Origin: Bolinopsis microptera
Lineage: Eukaryota > Ctenophora > Tentaculata > Lobata > Bolinopsidae
NCBI RefSeq assembly: GCF_026151205.1
Contig: NC_087080.1
Coordinates: 15,571,337 to 15,635,336, forward strand
DNA: 64,000 nucleotides
Direction: 5' to 3'
The number at the start of each line of letters is the position of its first letter. Position 1 is the stretch's first letter. The notes beneath the pieces are model-generated. The model saw nothing but the letters and a program-made list of their open reading frames with translations. It ran no database searches and was not told the origin of the DNA. The translations under genes were made by a program, and so were the position numbers. Positions 1 through 10,857 of the stretch are shown here, piece after piece.

Positions 1-388
1 TAACGCCTTACTCTTGATCAGATTGGGTAACGAGATTACTGTTTGAGTACAGAGATCACTGATATGACTGAGTGCTCGGATCACGTATCCGATGGATTTT
101 GAAATGGTCATAACTCAGCCAAATTTTGATCAATGAACTTGAAACTTTGGGAAAGGTTTTAAATTAGCAAGTCAAATGTGTGCAAAAATTTTGATTTTTA
201 GCTTAAAGCGTTTTCATTTTATGAAGATAATAGTGAAAAACAGGGAGTGTCACTCCACGCCCACTGTAATTGGGCGTGGCTTACGAAACTTTCAGGAAAT
301 CTAAGTTTGACCCATATCTATAATCTCTGAAATTTACGTGAGTTATTAAGAGGTTGCGTGTGGGTAGTCACTTTTGGGCCACCCTGTA
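1..388. mobile_element. Right end of a mariner/Tc1-like element
   Basis: The stretch ends at about 386 with ACCCTG followed by TATATA. On the minus strand it reads TACAGGGTGGCCCAAAAG, the kind of terminus known for mariner-family elements and their MITEs, which insert at TA. The left end lies outside the window. No transposase frame is visible, so this is a non-autonomous or decayed copy. Confidence 0.5.
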
Positions 389-414
389 TATATAAAGCGA
401 GACGATATATATAT

Positions 415-1437
415 ATCACAATGCTGGCAAGCATTACCGTCGCCCTTATATTCACAATACTATTTACCCCCTATACTAATGTAGCCTACATTTAAGTGTC
501 CGTAGATTCGAAAGTATAAACGATACAGTCATCTCGAACCACAGGTTTTAAAGATAATTGTTTAAGCTTTAGTTTACATTGTATTGAAAAATAATTTAAC
601 GTCATCATCATCACTTGATGACGTCATCAAATTAAGTGTTTTTAAAACTTGATTTTTGACAAAGTAAGAACTTTTCAAATCGATTTTAAACCATTAAGGA
701 GTAATTTTATTCAAAATCTGAGGACATTTTTACCTTAGATAATTGTTCAATCATTCCGAAAATCTACCGGAAAAGTTTTCTACCTTGCTCCTTCATAAAG
801 ATATTTGCTATTGAAGTTAGTGCTTTTTTGAAGAATAATTTTATGAAAACACAAAAGTTGTGAATTAGTATTCTCTGGTGTTGGGCCATCCCTTGGGTTG
901 TGGAGCTCAATTTTGCTTCTTAAAGGTGCAAATTGTGTTAAGTTAAAAATCGAAAAGTTGCACACGTGGGGACACGCCCAAATTGATTTAAAATAGCTAA
1001 AATCACTAAAAATTTTGATTTTCACGATTTTTATCAACTTTGGAGTCCCGTTGTGATCCAAGTTCTTTTTATAATCTTCTGAAACTTTGCATGCTTATCA
1101 AACTATATATTAAATACCACTATGCAAAAATTTACGGTGATTCAATATTGTATGCGCACGCAACGTCCGCTCAAAGTTTGCACGTGCGAAAGGTGAGAAT
1201 TTTGCTCATTCGTGATTTCGAATATATTCTGCTTTCCACGATATTTAAATGGCATTATATATGAATTTAATGCCAACTTGAATGAGTAAAAAGTGCCATA
1301 TTCAGTCGGTTATCGACAGATATACCTACCTAAACACAAGGAAACGTTTTCAAAGGCAGAATTTCGAAATTACCTCCTTATTAATGAAGTTTCGACTTTG
1401 TAAATTATCCTGACATTATAATCAAAAAGAGATGATA
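415..1437. repeat. Dispersed repeat, copy 1 (related to 13915-15990)
   Basis: The beginning (a TGCTGGCAAGCATTACCG block) recurs near 12290 and 13920. The stretch from about 485 to 1437 recurs with scattered differences at about 14635-15990, including the GGGGACACGCCCAAATTGAT and GCACGCAACGTCCGCTCAAA segments. No conserved reading frame is shared between the copies, so small ORFs here are not genes. I read it as an old non-coding interspersed repeat. Confidence 0.7.
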
Positions 1438-1672
1438 TTTGACCAAAACCCATAATCATGGGTAGAGTGAACCGCTGCCAGTGTCTCTCTTTTCCAAACA
1501 AAAGGAAATGATATTAATTTGAGGAACCGTCCGCAAATGCAAATTGATACCGAGAATGAAATCGGTCGCTCGCTTTTCCCATTTAATAAGCTTTATTACA
1601 ATTCGTAAGCCGTGAATGACAGCCGTGAATGGCAGCGGTTCACTCTACCCATGATAATGGGTTTTGGTCAAA
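1438..1672. mobile_element. MITE with 43-bp terminal inverted repeats
   Basis: The first and last 43 bases are inverted copies with about one mismatch; each contains GGGTAGAGTGAACCGCTGCC or its complement. The interior (about 150 bp) recurs at 7990-8640, 11190-11370 and 12960-13150 and has no coding capacity. The same ends, with GTGGACCGCTGCC, occur in the copy split by another insertion at 16010-16420. Confidence 0.85.
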
Positions 1673-1682
1673 TAGTATATAT

Positions 1683-1963
1683 AGAAATTAGAAATTAGAA
1701 ATTAGAAATTAGAAATTAGAAATTAGAAATTAGAAATTAGAAATTAGAAATTAGAAATTAGAAATTAGAAATTAGAAATTAGAAATTAGAAATTAGAAAT
1801 TAGAAATTAGAAATTAGAAATTAGAAATTAGAAATTAGAAATTAGAAATTAGAAATTAGAAATCAGAAATTAGAAATCAGAAATTAGAAAATAGAAATTA
1901 GAAATTAGAAATTAGAAATTAGAAATTAGAAATTAGAAATTAGAAATTAGAAATTAGAAATTA
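1683..1963. repeat. Heptamer satellite (AGAAATT)n
   Basis: About 40 tandem copies of the 7-mer AGAAATT, nearly perfect except for a few AATCAG and AAATAG variants between 1860 and 1890. It directly abuts the right end of the MITE. Confidence 0.97.
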
Positions 1964-2462
1964 AAAAGATCATTACAAAATTACATGTATCAGATTCAAA
2001 TCAATTAAATGAAAATTATTCAACCAAACAATTATAAACATAATATCATAAGTAAAGAAATGGTTTCAAAGTGTGGACGGGATATGGATACAAAGTCACA
2101 GCTTACTTTTAGGAAATATTTCACGAAATAAATTATAAACAAAATTTCTAGTCTCAAGAATCAATGCTGTTAAATACGTAGCGTTTCAAGCAAACGTATG
2201 CACACGCAAACGTATTTGTCGCCGAAAATTCACATATTTCGATTTCCACTGTGGAGCAACATAAAAATAACATGGACACTGGACAACTCTAAAACTGTAA
2301 AATATTTATTGTAAAAAATCGTTCTTAGCTCCATGTTATTTTTATGTTGATTTAAACTACCAATGCAAATAAATTGTATTACTTTTACTGAATTTGACAC
2401 CAGCAATCAACGTGATAGGTGGTGATTTGGTGCTATGAGACTTTCAAATTTTGGGGGAATTT

Positions 2463-2640
2463 ACTGGGCGTCGCTCAGCCTGTAATTCCGCCGAATCTTT
2501 ATTCGGCATGTTTATGAACATAATAGCCTGGGTCCCCAGGTAAGGGGGAACCAACGCCTGCTATCATGATCAGGCCTGTTCTCCATTTTCTGCTGCTTTG
2601 AGTTTTAAAAACTTAATTCACTAAAAGGAGCTGGCACGGT
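2463..2640. repeat. Dispersed repeat with palindromic core
   Basis: A CTGGGCG..GCTCAGCCTG segment followed by GTTTATGAACATAATAGCCT and a short CCTGGGTCCCCAGG palindrome. An inverted relative lies at about 15690-15810 and a shorter copy at 17058-17105. The function is unknown; probably a short non-coding mobile repeat. Confidence 0.55.
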
Positions 2641-2859
2641 AAATTCCTTTGACTTTTTGTAAGTTATAATAGGTGAAAATGCATTTGAATCGAGTCTCAG
2701 GGGACAGCCACTAGATTTATCCAACGCGAATTTTGATTTATTTCTTTAACGCTCAGAAAATTCAACTGTCAACGAATTCAAAATGTGCGGCATTAATTTG
2801 CTCTAGGTTTCTTCGCTCAACGAAAGCATGACGAACAATCTGTGGTGAGTTTTTTCTGT

Positions 2860-3700
2860 CAAGGAGGACGAGCCTGTTGTGAAAGTCAAAAAGGAGCTTA
2901 GTGCTTACTCAGCTGTATTCCAAGGGGATATCTTCCTAGTGTGTCTCCCCATATCGGGATATTTGAAGTTCTCTTGTTGATCCCGGTCGTCCATTTTAGC
3001 AGCGAGAGATGCAAGCACTCGATGCTGTCATTCGCTAATTGTATGAGTGTGTCTTTGTCGGACTGTGTTTTCTTCTGAAAGATGTTGCAGAGAATGTTGG
3101 TATAAGGCAGCCACACCTGACTACCGTATGAGACGACAGGAAGTATAAGGGCATCGAAGAGTTTGAACACAGCCTCTTAGAAATTAAGGAGAGCTCAACC
3201 GTCTTTTTCAGGATGTATGCTTGAAGGAAGTATGCAGGAAGTATGCAGGAAGTATTCAGGAAGTATTCAGGAAGTATGCATGAAGTATGCTCGAAGTCCT
3301 TTGATCCTGAGCTGCTCTTGGTTAAGCTTCATACTGCCACTTATTGTGAAATGAATACCTAGGTAGCAGTAGCTTTTGACCGAGGGGATTACAATATTTC
3401 TGCCGTAGGTGAATGTTTTACTTAACAATCAATCCCCAGTCAGTGCAAAATGAGTGGAGTTGGTCAATCATTAGCTTAAGACTGTCCTTTTTAAGGGCTA
3501 GCAGGACCAGATTGCCCACCCAAAGCAAGTGAGTAATCTGTTGGTTGTTGAGTTATGGACTTTCCACTCCGGGTAGGGCGTTAATCTGGAAGGAGAGTTC
3601 GTAGATATAGCATTTGAAGAGTTCTGGGCTCAAGGGGTGGCCCTGTTCTGTTCCTGCATTAACGTCAAATCAAGCTGAGAGCTTTTTAATCATTTTTAGC
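2860..3700 (-). pseudogene. Decayed LINE reverse transcriptase fragment
   Basis: Read on the minus strand, pieces of a non-LTR retrotransposon reverse transcriptase can be followed through stops and frameshifts. There is a GHPLSPELFKCYI-like motif B near 3610-3650. A degenerate position follows where a YADD box would be expected (LLWVGNLVLLAL, with no catalytic aspartates). Then come a LMIDQLHSFCTDWG-like segment near 3450-3490 and a LFDALILPVVSYGSQVWLPY segment near 3110-3170, typical of the thumb-side tail of LINE ORF2. The aspartates are lost and the frame is broken, so it is inactive. Confidence 0.7.
3222..3296. repeat. Short tandem repeat of GGAAGTATGCA
   Basis: Six or seven imperfect 11-bp copies (GGAAGTATGCA, GGAAGTATTCA, TGAAGTATGCT) lying inside the decayed LINE fragment. 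It looks like a local expansion after insertion. Confidence 0.8.
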
Positions 3701-3829
3701 CTTGCTTTTGAGTTTCTGTACATGTATACAGTTTCTCATAAGAAGCTACTTCATAAAATGGAAAGGTAGGGTATCACCTGAATGGCAGCTAGGATTGTAG
3801 AAAACTTTCTCACCGACAGACAATTCAGA

Positions 3830-4440
3830 GTGAGGGTTGAGGAAGCTTTTCTTCACCTCGAAAAGTGACATCAGGTGTTCCACAAGGATCAGTTCTTGGT
3901 CCACTAATGTTCTTGATATTTATCAATGATATTCCGAATGGCATAACAGGATACATCTCGTATGCAGCACACTGGATAAGACTTTTGCACAAAGTGATCT
4001 AGATACACTGGATGAGTGGCAAAAGAAATGGCAATTGAGTTTCAACACAAAGGATAAAATAAAGAAATGCAAAATTCTCCCATATGTTGGTAAGAAAAAT
4101 CCGCAGAATGAGTATATCATTTCTGGAACTCCTCTTCCGTCAACTGAGAGCGAAAAGGACCTTGGAGTTATGATCAACGAAAGACTGGAGTGGAAAGAAC
4201 AAATATTGAAGTGCGTTAAAAAGGCAAAATCGATGGTTGGTTGGAAAACTAGAATTAGAACAGTCATTACAAGAGAAAAAGAAGTGCTCCTCAATATTTA
4301 CAATAGTCTGGTACGTCCTCACCTGGAATATTGTACGCAACTCTGGAACCCGTCAGCTGAGCATGGCAACTGAAAAGTTATCATGGATATCGAGCAAGTT
4401 CAACGAGACTTTACAAGGCTAGTCAAAGATCTTATTATTC
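3830..4440 (+). pseudogene. Decayed CR1/Jockey-type LINE RT fragment
   Basis: The plus-strand translation gives [20 protein letters not shown] (motif B and following helix). The YADD region at about 3955-3975 is damaged. Then follow a LDEWQKKWQLSFNTKD segment, a KDLGVMINERLEWKEQI segment and NSLVRPHLEYCTQLWNP, which are hallmark blocks of CR1/Jockey reverse transcriptases. An in-frame TGA follows, where W would be expected before KVIMDIEQVQRDFTRLV. The frame around motif C is broken. The segment is 5' and 3' truncated, in the opposite orientation to the LINE relic just upstream, and belongs to a different family. Confidence 0.85.
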
Positions 4441-4827
4441 TCGAGAATAAATGAGGATTCTCGTGCAATCTATGTTTCGTATCTTGTTGAAAATCCCAGT
4501 GCAATGCATCGTAAAAATATAACATGTTCTCAATAATTACCGGTTCCAAATTGTGTTGAATACAGTTGATTCAAAATATGTTTTAAAAAACAAATGCAAA
4601 ATGTAGTGTGTTGAAACTGATTTGAGCCTGTCCGCCAAGAGTTGAGTTTGTAAAGAGTTGTCTAGTTGACAAAACAAATTATTATATCGGGTCTGAATAA
4701 GACTAAAAGGTCTCGACTGTCTAGGCATCAAACCTTGGAAATCGGTAACTTTCCTCTGGCCCGGAGTCAGCTGACCCTAGGGACCAGAGGATGAAGGCGT
4801 AGAGACTGTGTGTATCTACAAAAGTGG

Positions 4828-5230
4828 TTGTTTTTACAAGAGACAGGGCTTGCAACGCAAGGGAAGAAAAACGGGAGAAACCATCACAAAGTGCTTATTA
4901 TATGATTTAGCAAATAGGAATTCAAACAATCCTACACTACAATAAATGTTTATTACATAATTATAATTTGTTGTATAAACAATAAACAGGGCTTGCAGGG
5001 CAAGAGATGGGACACACAAGAGCTGGCCACGAGTGTATAACTATAATACAGTAATTCAGCAAACACCTATTACTAATACTGAATTCTGAACCACAAATTA
5101 CCACAATAAATACAAGAATAAACAAAATACTAAACACAATGTTTATACAAGAAACAGGGTTTGCAGAGCAAGGGAAGAAAAACAAGAGAAACAACTGCAA
5201 CAATTGTATATCACATAGTCTAGAAGATAA
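4828..5230. repeat. Tandem repeat, ~150-bp units
   Basis: Three diverged units each begin with an ACAGGGCTTGCAACGCAAG-like block (about 4843, 4986 and 5155), followed by GGGAAGAAAAAC and an AT-rich tail. A fourth, weaker unit is at about 6415-6480. The series is interrupted by the inverted-repeat element at 5264-6366. The bordering GGTCTCGACTG..TAGGCATCAAACCTTGG block occurs both at 4708 and at 6672. Confidence 0.65.
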
Positions 5231-5263
5231 TCATTACACAAATCTGAGCCTATTTTCAATACA

Positions 5264-6366
5264 GTATAGGGGAAAGATGCCTCGAACGGACCACCCTAAG
5301 CTTTTGGTATAATATCTTATTCTGTAATGCGTGATGATGCTAATTATTAAGCCAGTTATTGTTCTCTGGTTCATTTGAGCATTATGTACAACCTAGACAA
5401 CCATAATAACCGTTATTTTATGCGATACAACGAAAGTCCATTTGACCCTCAGTGACAAATTTCTCAACAGCACTTCTACTAAACGGACCACCTCAAAAAT
5501 TGGGTCAAACGGACTGGTCCATTTGACCCATTCAGTGGTCCATTTTGACCTAAATAGACATCGAAAACAACTTATTTTGACATAACAAAAATAAATCAAC
5601 AAATTGGTGTGAAACCACTAAATAGGTCCTTGGGAAATGCAATACGAGAGGATACTCGATCTGTTCCCTCAGTTGTAGATAGTAATTGGTAAAACTATCT
5701 TTACCGCAGACACTTTGTGCTTCATGATATCCTCCTCCTCGGGATAAACAAATTGTAAAATGTCCTCCCTCTTTGTTGTTTTTCTGCGCAGAAACCGTGT
5801 TCTACATTTAATTAGACAAGCACGACACCAAAATTATTAAGCTGTATGCCTTTTTGATGGTTAATGACTTAATAGTTCAGAGATAGTTAGGATTCAGTAC
5901 AGATTATTCATTATAAGGTCAAACGGACCACCTTTTTGGGCCAAACGGACCAGTCCATTTTGCAAATATTTCAATGGTCCATTTGGCGAAAACGTGGTAA
6001 GTTTTGAAATGGTGCAAAAAGTAAGTTCTAACCAAACACTATGCCTTAAATTGTGCTGAACAGGGCTTCAAAACGTCTAATGCAAAATTGCCGCTTGAAA
6101 GTGAGAGAGAAAAACAAAATGCCTTGCAACAACCATCAATCAAACTGGGACCTCACATAGTAGGAACTGAAATTACTTGGAACAAGATTTTCTAATTTTG
6201 GTGATCACATCAAAGAAAGAATTCCGGGAAGTGAGTGATACGTGTTTCAATGATACACAGATGTGTATACGCTAAAGTATGATAGCCATATCACAGTAGA
6301 AGTTGAATTATTGAAAAAGTCCATTAATTGACCCTAATGGTCCATTTGAGGCGTCTTTCCCCTACT
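5264..6366. mobile_element. Inverted-repeat element with GGTCCATTTGACC motif array
   Basis: The ends are inverted: TAGGGGAAAGATGCCTC at the left and GAGGCGTCTTTCCCCTA at the right, continuing into CGAACGGACC / GGTCCATTTG. The 1.1-kb interior has no convincing gene but repeats one word in both orientations: GGTCCATTTGACC, AAACGGACCACC, GGTCAAACGGACC (about 5445, 5480-5550, 5920-5990, 6340). The terminal word and internal word are the same, as if one binding site were scattered through the element. I cannot name a superfamily and see no clean target duplication. Confidence 0.75.
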
Positions 6367-6582
6367 TAATAAATACATAAACCTTCCGATATTTACATTG
6401 ATATGAGTTAAAAGTTGTATAAACAAGAGGAACAGGACCAGGCAAAAATTGTATATTACAGTAAAAAATAAACTAAAAGAAAACATACAGTGTATTAAAC
6501 ACTCAATTAAATGTCCAAGACAATCCTGAGAATTCTGGCTGATCCAAGCAGTTAGCAGAGCTGTCTTCTGATTCTTCTATTT

Positions 6583-6680
6583 ATTATATCAGGTCTCAAT
6601 ACATAATAAGAGGTCTCAATATATAATAAGAGGTCTCAATATATAATAAGAGGTCTCAATATATAATAAGAGGTCTCGAC
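6583..6680. repeat. 20-bp tandem repeat AGGTCTCAATATATAATAAG
   Basis: Four to five near-perfect copies of the 20-mer in a row, ending in the AGGTCTCGACTGCCTAGGC block that also occurs at 4708. Confidence 0.93.
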
Positions 6681-6708
6681 TGCCTAGGCATCAAACCTTG
6701 GCAATCTG

Positions 6709-6759
6709 CTGTTTTGCTCAACCTGAGTCAGTCCGACAGACTCAGGTTGAGCAAAACAG
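6709..6759. repeat. Perfect 21-bp hairpin
   Basis: Arms 6709-6729 and 6739-6759 are perfect reverse complements (left arm starts CTGTTTTGCTCAACC) around the 9-base loop AGTCCGACA. No coding context is present; it may be the remnant of two abutting inverted-repeat ends. Confidence 0.92.
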
Positions 6760-6763
6760 TGAC

Positions 6764-7763
6764 TCAGACGATAAATTTATTCAGCTATACAAGCCATAAA
6801 AATGCTTAAAAAGTTAAAACAGTAACACAATGGTATGAAAACCTAACATCAAACTAACTTTCATTGGAGCATTTGAATCAATTGATCATTTTGTTATATC
6901 ATTATATCAATGAAATAATATTAATAATATTAATGATTATATTATTTAATTAATTGATAACACGAACTAGATAAACTGCTGCTCGATATCACAAGCTCTC
7001 CAGTCTGAAGACTTTGAAACCATGCTCTATTCCACTCAATCTGAAGATTTTGACCATTTCAATGCCCAAGATGAGCGTTTAACTCCAATCAGAAGCTGAG
7101 ATATCTTGAAATAAGTGCATCAATCGCTATAACTCGCGAGAGCGTAAAAATGGGATCTGACCTAATAACTCAACAACCTGAAGTCTGAAGACTTTAAAAC
7201 CACTAGCAGGAACCCGTATAACCCTAAAGTGGTGTCAAGACTCAAGGGACTAAAATAACTATTACCTATTTAATTCGCGTCCAGATTCTACTAAGTATAG
7301 TAATATTGATCCAGCGCTTTCCTAAATATACCATGTCAGTGTGACATGACAAAAGCGTCATCTTTGTTTTAGACAAAGTGTTTTACCTTGATCAGATTAT
7401 AATCTCCTCGGATCGCAATCTTATTAGGGAGAAATCAGCACGTGTCAGGTATAGTTATATACGGTAAAGTTGATCGAATCAAACCAATATCGCGAGAAGA
7501 GGTCACGTCAGGATGCCTCAGGACTCAGGAGATAACTATGAGTTCAAGAAGGAAAGTGACAGTTCCAGCTTGAACCTAGCAGGGCCGGTTTACTAATCAG
7601 CACTATCAGTTAGATATTTCGTTCCACTGATTCTGCAAAAGGAGTATTGAGAAGCCAGGAGTGTTCCGCAGAAGCAATATTAAGAGGTGCAAGGATCACA
7701 AAGGATCAACGTTTAATCGAGTTCCACAATCAAAAGGTGAATTTGCAAGTCATTCTGGACGAG
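6764..7763. other. Non-coding, AT-rich stretch
   Basis: I see no gene here. A run of ATTAATAAT/TTAATTAATTGAT at 6890-6960 forms a weak palindrome. The words TCTGAAGACTTTGAAACCA and TCTGAAGACTTTAAAACCA occur at about 7005 and 7185, suggesting a diverged duplication of about 180 bp. Confidence 0.5.
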
Positions 7764-9140
7764 TTATAGGATTATATAGTCTTAGTCCTACAGACTGGTA
7801 ATCTAATTGTCCAGGAAACACAAATTCCAACTGCTCTGATCTACTTGATAAATAAACGTACTACAATTCGGATTCAATCTACTGATGATTCTTTCAAAGA
7901 AATTTCTAATAAAACAGTAAACTCAGTGCCAACAATTTAAAATGAAATTAAATAAACCGCGTTACGACATTTGATTGTTAATTGTCCCGAGAAATCAATT
8001 TGATATTTGAAAAAAACCCATACTCATGTGTAAAGTGGACCGCTGCCAAGTTGTTTCACACTTCATATTTCATCATTTTATTACTAGGTGGAGGTGACGT
8101 TATTGAGACTTTGGGCGGCCATAAACCTCGTGTTTTAAAAGTTGTCCTCTGTACTTGTTTCACTGACCCACGCTTTATAGCATTTATACATTTCGGCCCA
8201 TTTTATATGTTTGTTCGATTTGCTGTACATTTGTATATTTGCTATTTTGTAAAAGTTTCAAATCAAATCAGTGTCTCTCCTTCCCAAATAAAAGGAAATG
8301 ATATTAATTTGCATATTAAGAAACTGTTTACACCATTAAAATATTCAAAACCCCTAAAAGAAATCAAGTCATCCTAAAATGGTGATCAGTACAGATCAAG
8401 ACAGCTAGAGTTAAAATTTGTTTCTCCAAGCAACTCTATCATCGGCTAATATCTTAAGCTTATTAAGATCATTCAAAGAGTTAAGTTTTAAACCTCTACG
8501 GGTCAAATCATTCACAATAATCTTGAACAAATTCTTACGATGCGCACCAACGCGCCCTTTACAGTTTGAATAACCGTCCGCAAATGCAAAATGATACCGA
8601 GAATGAAATCGGTCGCTCGCTTTTCTCATTCATTTACAATTGTGATAGATTAAGAAGAACGACCCGAAGGCAGCTGTACTCGGCAATAAAGATTCAATAA
8701 ACATCAGCTTATAATTGGACACTATAACTACCACCCTTATCCCGAAATACTAGGTATCGACCCGAAAGCAACCCAAAAAGATTTTTACATCATGTGATTG
8801 ATGCAATTAATCGACAATTATTACAATTCGTAAGCCGTAATCAGCTGAGGGGGAGGGGCCGGGGGTTTCCAAATGATTATGCTAGTGTAAATATTTCCAA
8901 ACATTGATAATTATGACCGATAAGAGGTAAGTTGCATGATTTAAGTTTACACTTAAATATTTAAGTGCGACTTTTATTTGGGAGTCGAACTTAATGTGCA
9001 TTTATTACCACAGTTGTACCCAATATTGAAATCCCCCCATTATAATATTAATAAAAGTAGACTTTATTCAATCAAAAATCGTACGATCATAACGATTGAT
9101 GCATACTGCAAATCTACGATCAAGAATGGTACAGTTAAAA
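7764..9140. repeat. Dispersed repeat family R1, copy A
   Basis: This copy matches 10965-11880 and 12735-13640 over most of its length (the GAGTTATAGGATTATATAG start, the MITE-like core at 7980-8640, the GAGGGGGAGGGGCCGGGGGTT block near 8850). Relative to them it carries two extra insertions, at about 8050-8275 and 8305-8573. The short ORFs in the three copies are the same shared repeat sequence and are not genes. Confidence 0.8.
8411..8570 (-). pseudogene. LINE ORF2 C-terminal scrap
   Basis: The minus-strand translation contains GAHRKNLFKIIVNDLTRRGL and KILADDRVAWRNKF. This fits the very C-terminal block of LINE ORF2 proteins (a polar GxxRK..W..V..DL run followed by a DR..WR motif). It lies exactly in one of the two segments of copy A that the sister copies lack, so it arrived by insertion. 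It is far too short to be functional. Confidence 0.55.
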
Positions 9141-9542
9141 ATGGGAGGGGATAGTGTGGTACGTGGTAGATATTTATAAAGCGTACTTCACAATCTAGAT
9201 CTATAAAACGGAGTACGAGTTATCACGTTAGTCTTTTATCTCTCCGCTAAGTCTACAATTCTGCTAGCCAACAATTAAATTATGAGTATGACTATGAGGA
9301 CAATTAAATGTTTATAGATATGGATTATAGAGATTACATTCACACATAATTGAACAGCATGAGACTAGTGAAAAACAAACAAACGAATAGATAACAAGCT
9401 CGTAAAGGATCGTTGCTTGAGATCGGAGATTTCAAAACTCTAGTTCGACAGTCAAAGTTATCTTGTCGAACTTTAGTACGTACGTCGAACTTGAGTCCAG
9501 GTAGCGCGCTTTGGTTCGACTCTGTCGAACCTTATACAGCTC
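9141..9542. other. Non-coding stretch
   Basis: I see no gene. Near 9440-9535 the word TCGAAC/GTTCGA recurs six or more times in both orientations (CTAGTTCGACAG, TTGTCGAACTTTAG, CGTCGAACTTGAG, GGTTCGACTCTGTCGAACC), a small motif cluster of the kind seen inside other elements of this window. Confidence 0.5.
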
Positions 9543-10857
9543 CAGTAGCAGGCAGGGGTTGAGTGTGCACTTCGCTGCATAGAGTTTTTTGCTACTGAAT
9601 CGGGTTAAATAGGTCATTGGTAACTCAAATCACCGAGGGGCACATTTTGTATCGCTAGTCCCAGTCCTACAGGGCGAAATTTCTAAATTGCCCTCAGTCG
9701 CAAATTTGGGATTTTTGTATCTCGGCTTCTAAAAGACTTAGAGACTTGAATATTGGCTTAAAATAACCGCAATACCCTTATTTATATACAAGTTATGAAG
9801 CAATATAAGGTCTCAAGTGCCTAGTTTTAAAGATATTCACAAAAAACTGTTTTTTGGCTCATCGCAGCCTGAATAACCGGATTATTTTTGTATCTCGAGC
9901 TATAAATGTCGTAGAAACTTCTCCGATACTGAAAAATATTTGCAATGAGCACATTTATATAAGACTTATGAATCATTATATGCTCTAAAATGCTTCTTTG
10001 TAGAGATATTAGCAAAAATCGGTAATTTTGGCTACACCAATACAAAAGGAACTTAAAAAAGAGCTATGTTAAGCAAAAAATCAGCATTACTATGTGCAAT
10101 GTGCATTACCAGTACTCCAGCATTACCAGTGATCTGGGGGCCAATATTTTGGGACAGTAGGACTGAAAACTTACAAACTTGCTTGCTGAACACAATTAGT
10201 AGCGAAACCAGATATTGCTAAATCTAGAGATATTGCTGGACTGAAGTCCCTCATTACACCTGTACAGTTGAACAGAAGCGAAATGACTGAACTTGAAGTA
10301 ATAATGAATCTCAAAGAGACAGGTGGACACTGGACAGGCAGATGATATCTATATCATCTGATATAGATATAGATATATCTATATCTAACTTCTATAGAAG
10401 TTATAAACCTGATTGATGATACTAACGAAGAGCCAATTTAAGCCAAGAGTACGAATGCCCTTGTCTCTGAGGCCCAAAGTCATTGTGATTTGCGGCTTAT
10501 GATCGATAAGGCCCACTGTCACTCAGGCGTGAGGTTCTGGGGCACATCACCTGAGCTACAAATGGATCAGAAGTTTTACTCAACGTTCAATACTGGTTTA
10601 AGATGTCCGTTCAATACTGGTTTAAGATTGCGGTTATTTTAAGCCAATATTCAAGTCTCTAAGTCTTTTAGAAGCCGAGATACAAAAATCCCAAATTTGC
10701 GACTGAGGGCAATTTAGAAATTTCACCCTGTAGGACTGGGACTAGCGATACAAAATGTGCCCTTCGGTGATTTGAGTTACCAATGACCTATTTAACCCGA
10801 TTCAGTAGCAAAAAACTCTATGCAGCGAAGTGCACACTCAACCCTTGCCTGCTACTG
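9543..10857. mobile_element. Foldback element with 231-bp inverted arms
   Basis: Arms 9543-9773 and 10627-10857 are inverted copies with few mismatches; each starts CAGTAGCAGGCA on its outer side. The 850-bp middle has no convincing gene and includes a GATATAGATATAGATATATC simple-repeat palindrome at about 10345-10385. A related locus at 12531 (CTATAACGATTGGAAG) lacks the insertion, which places the right boundary just before CTATAACG. Confidence 0.85.
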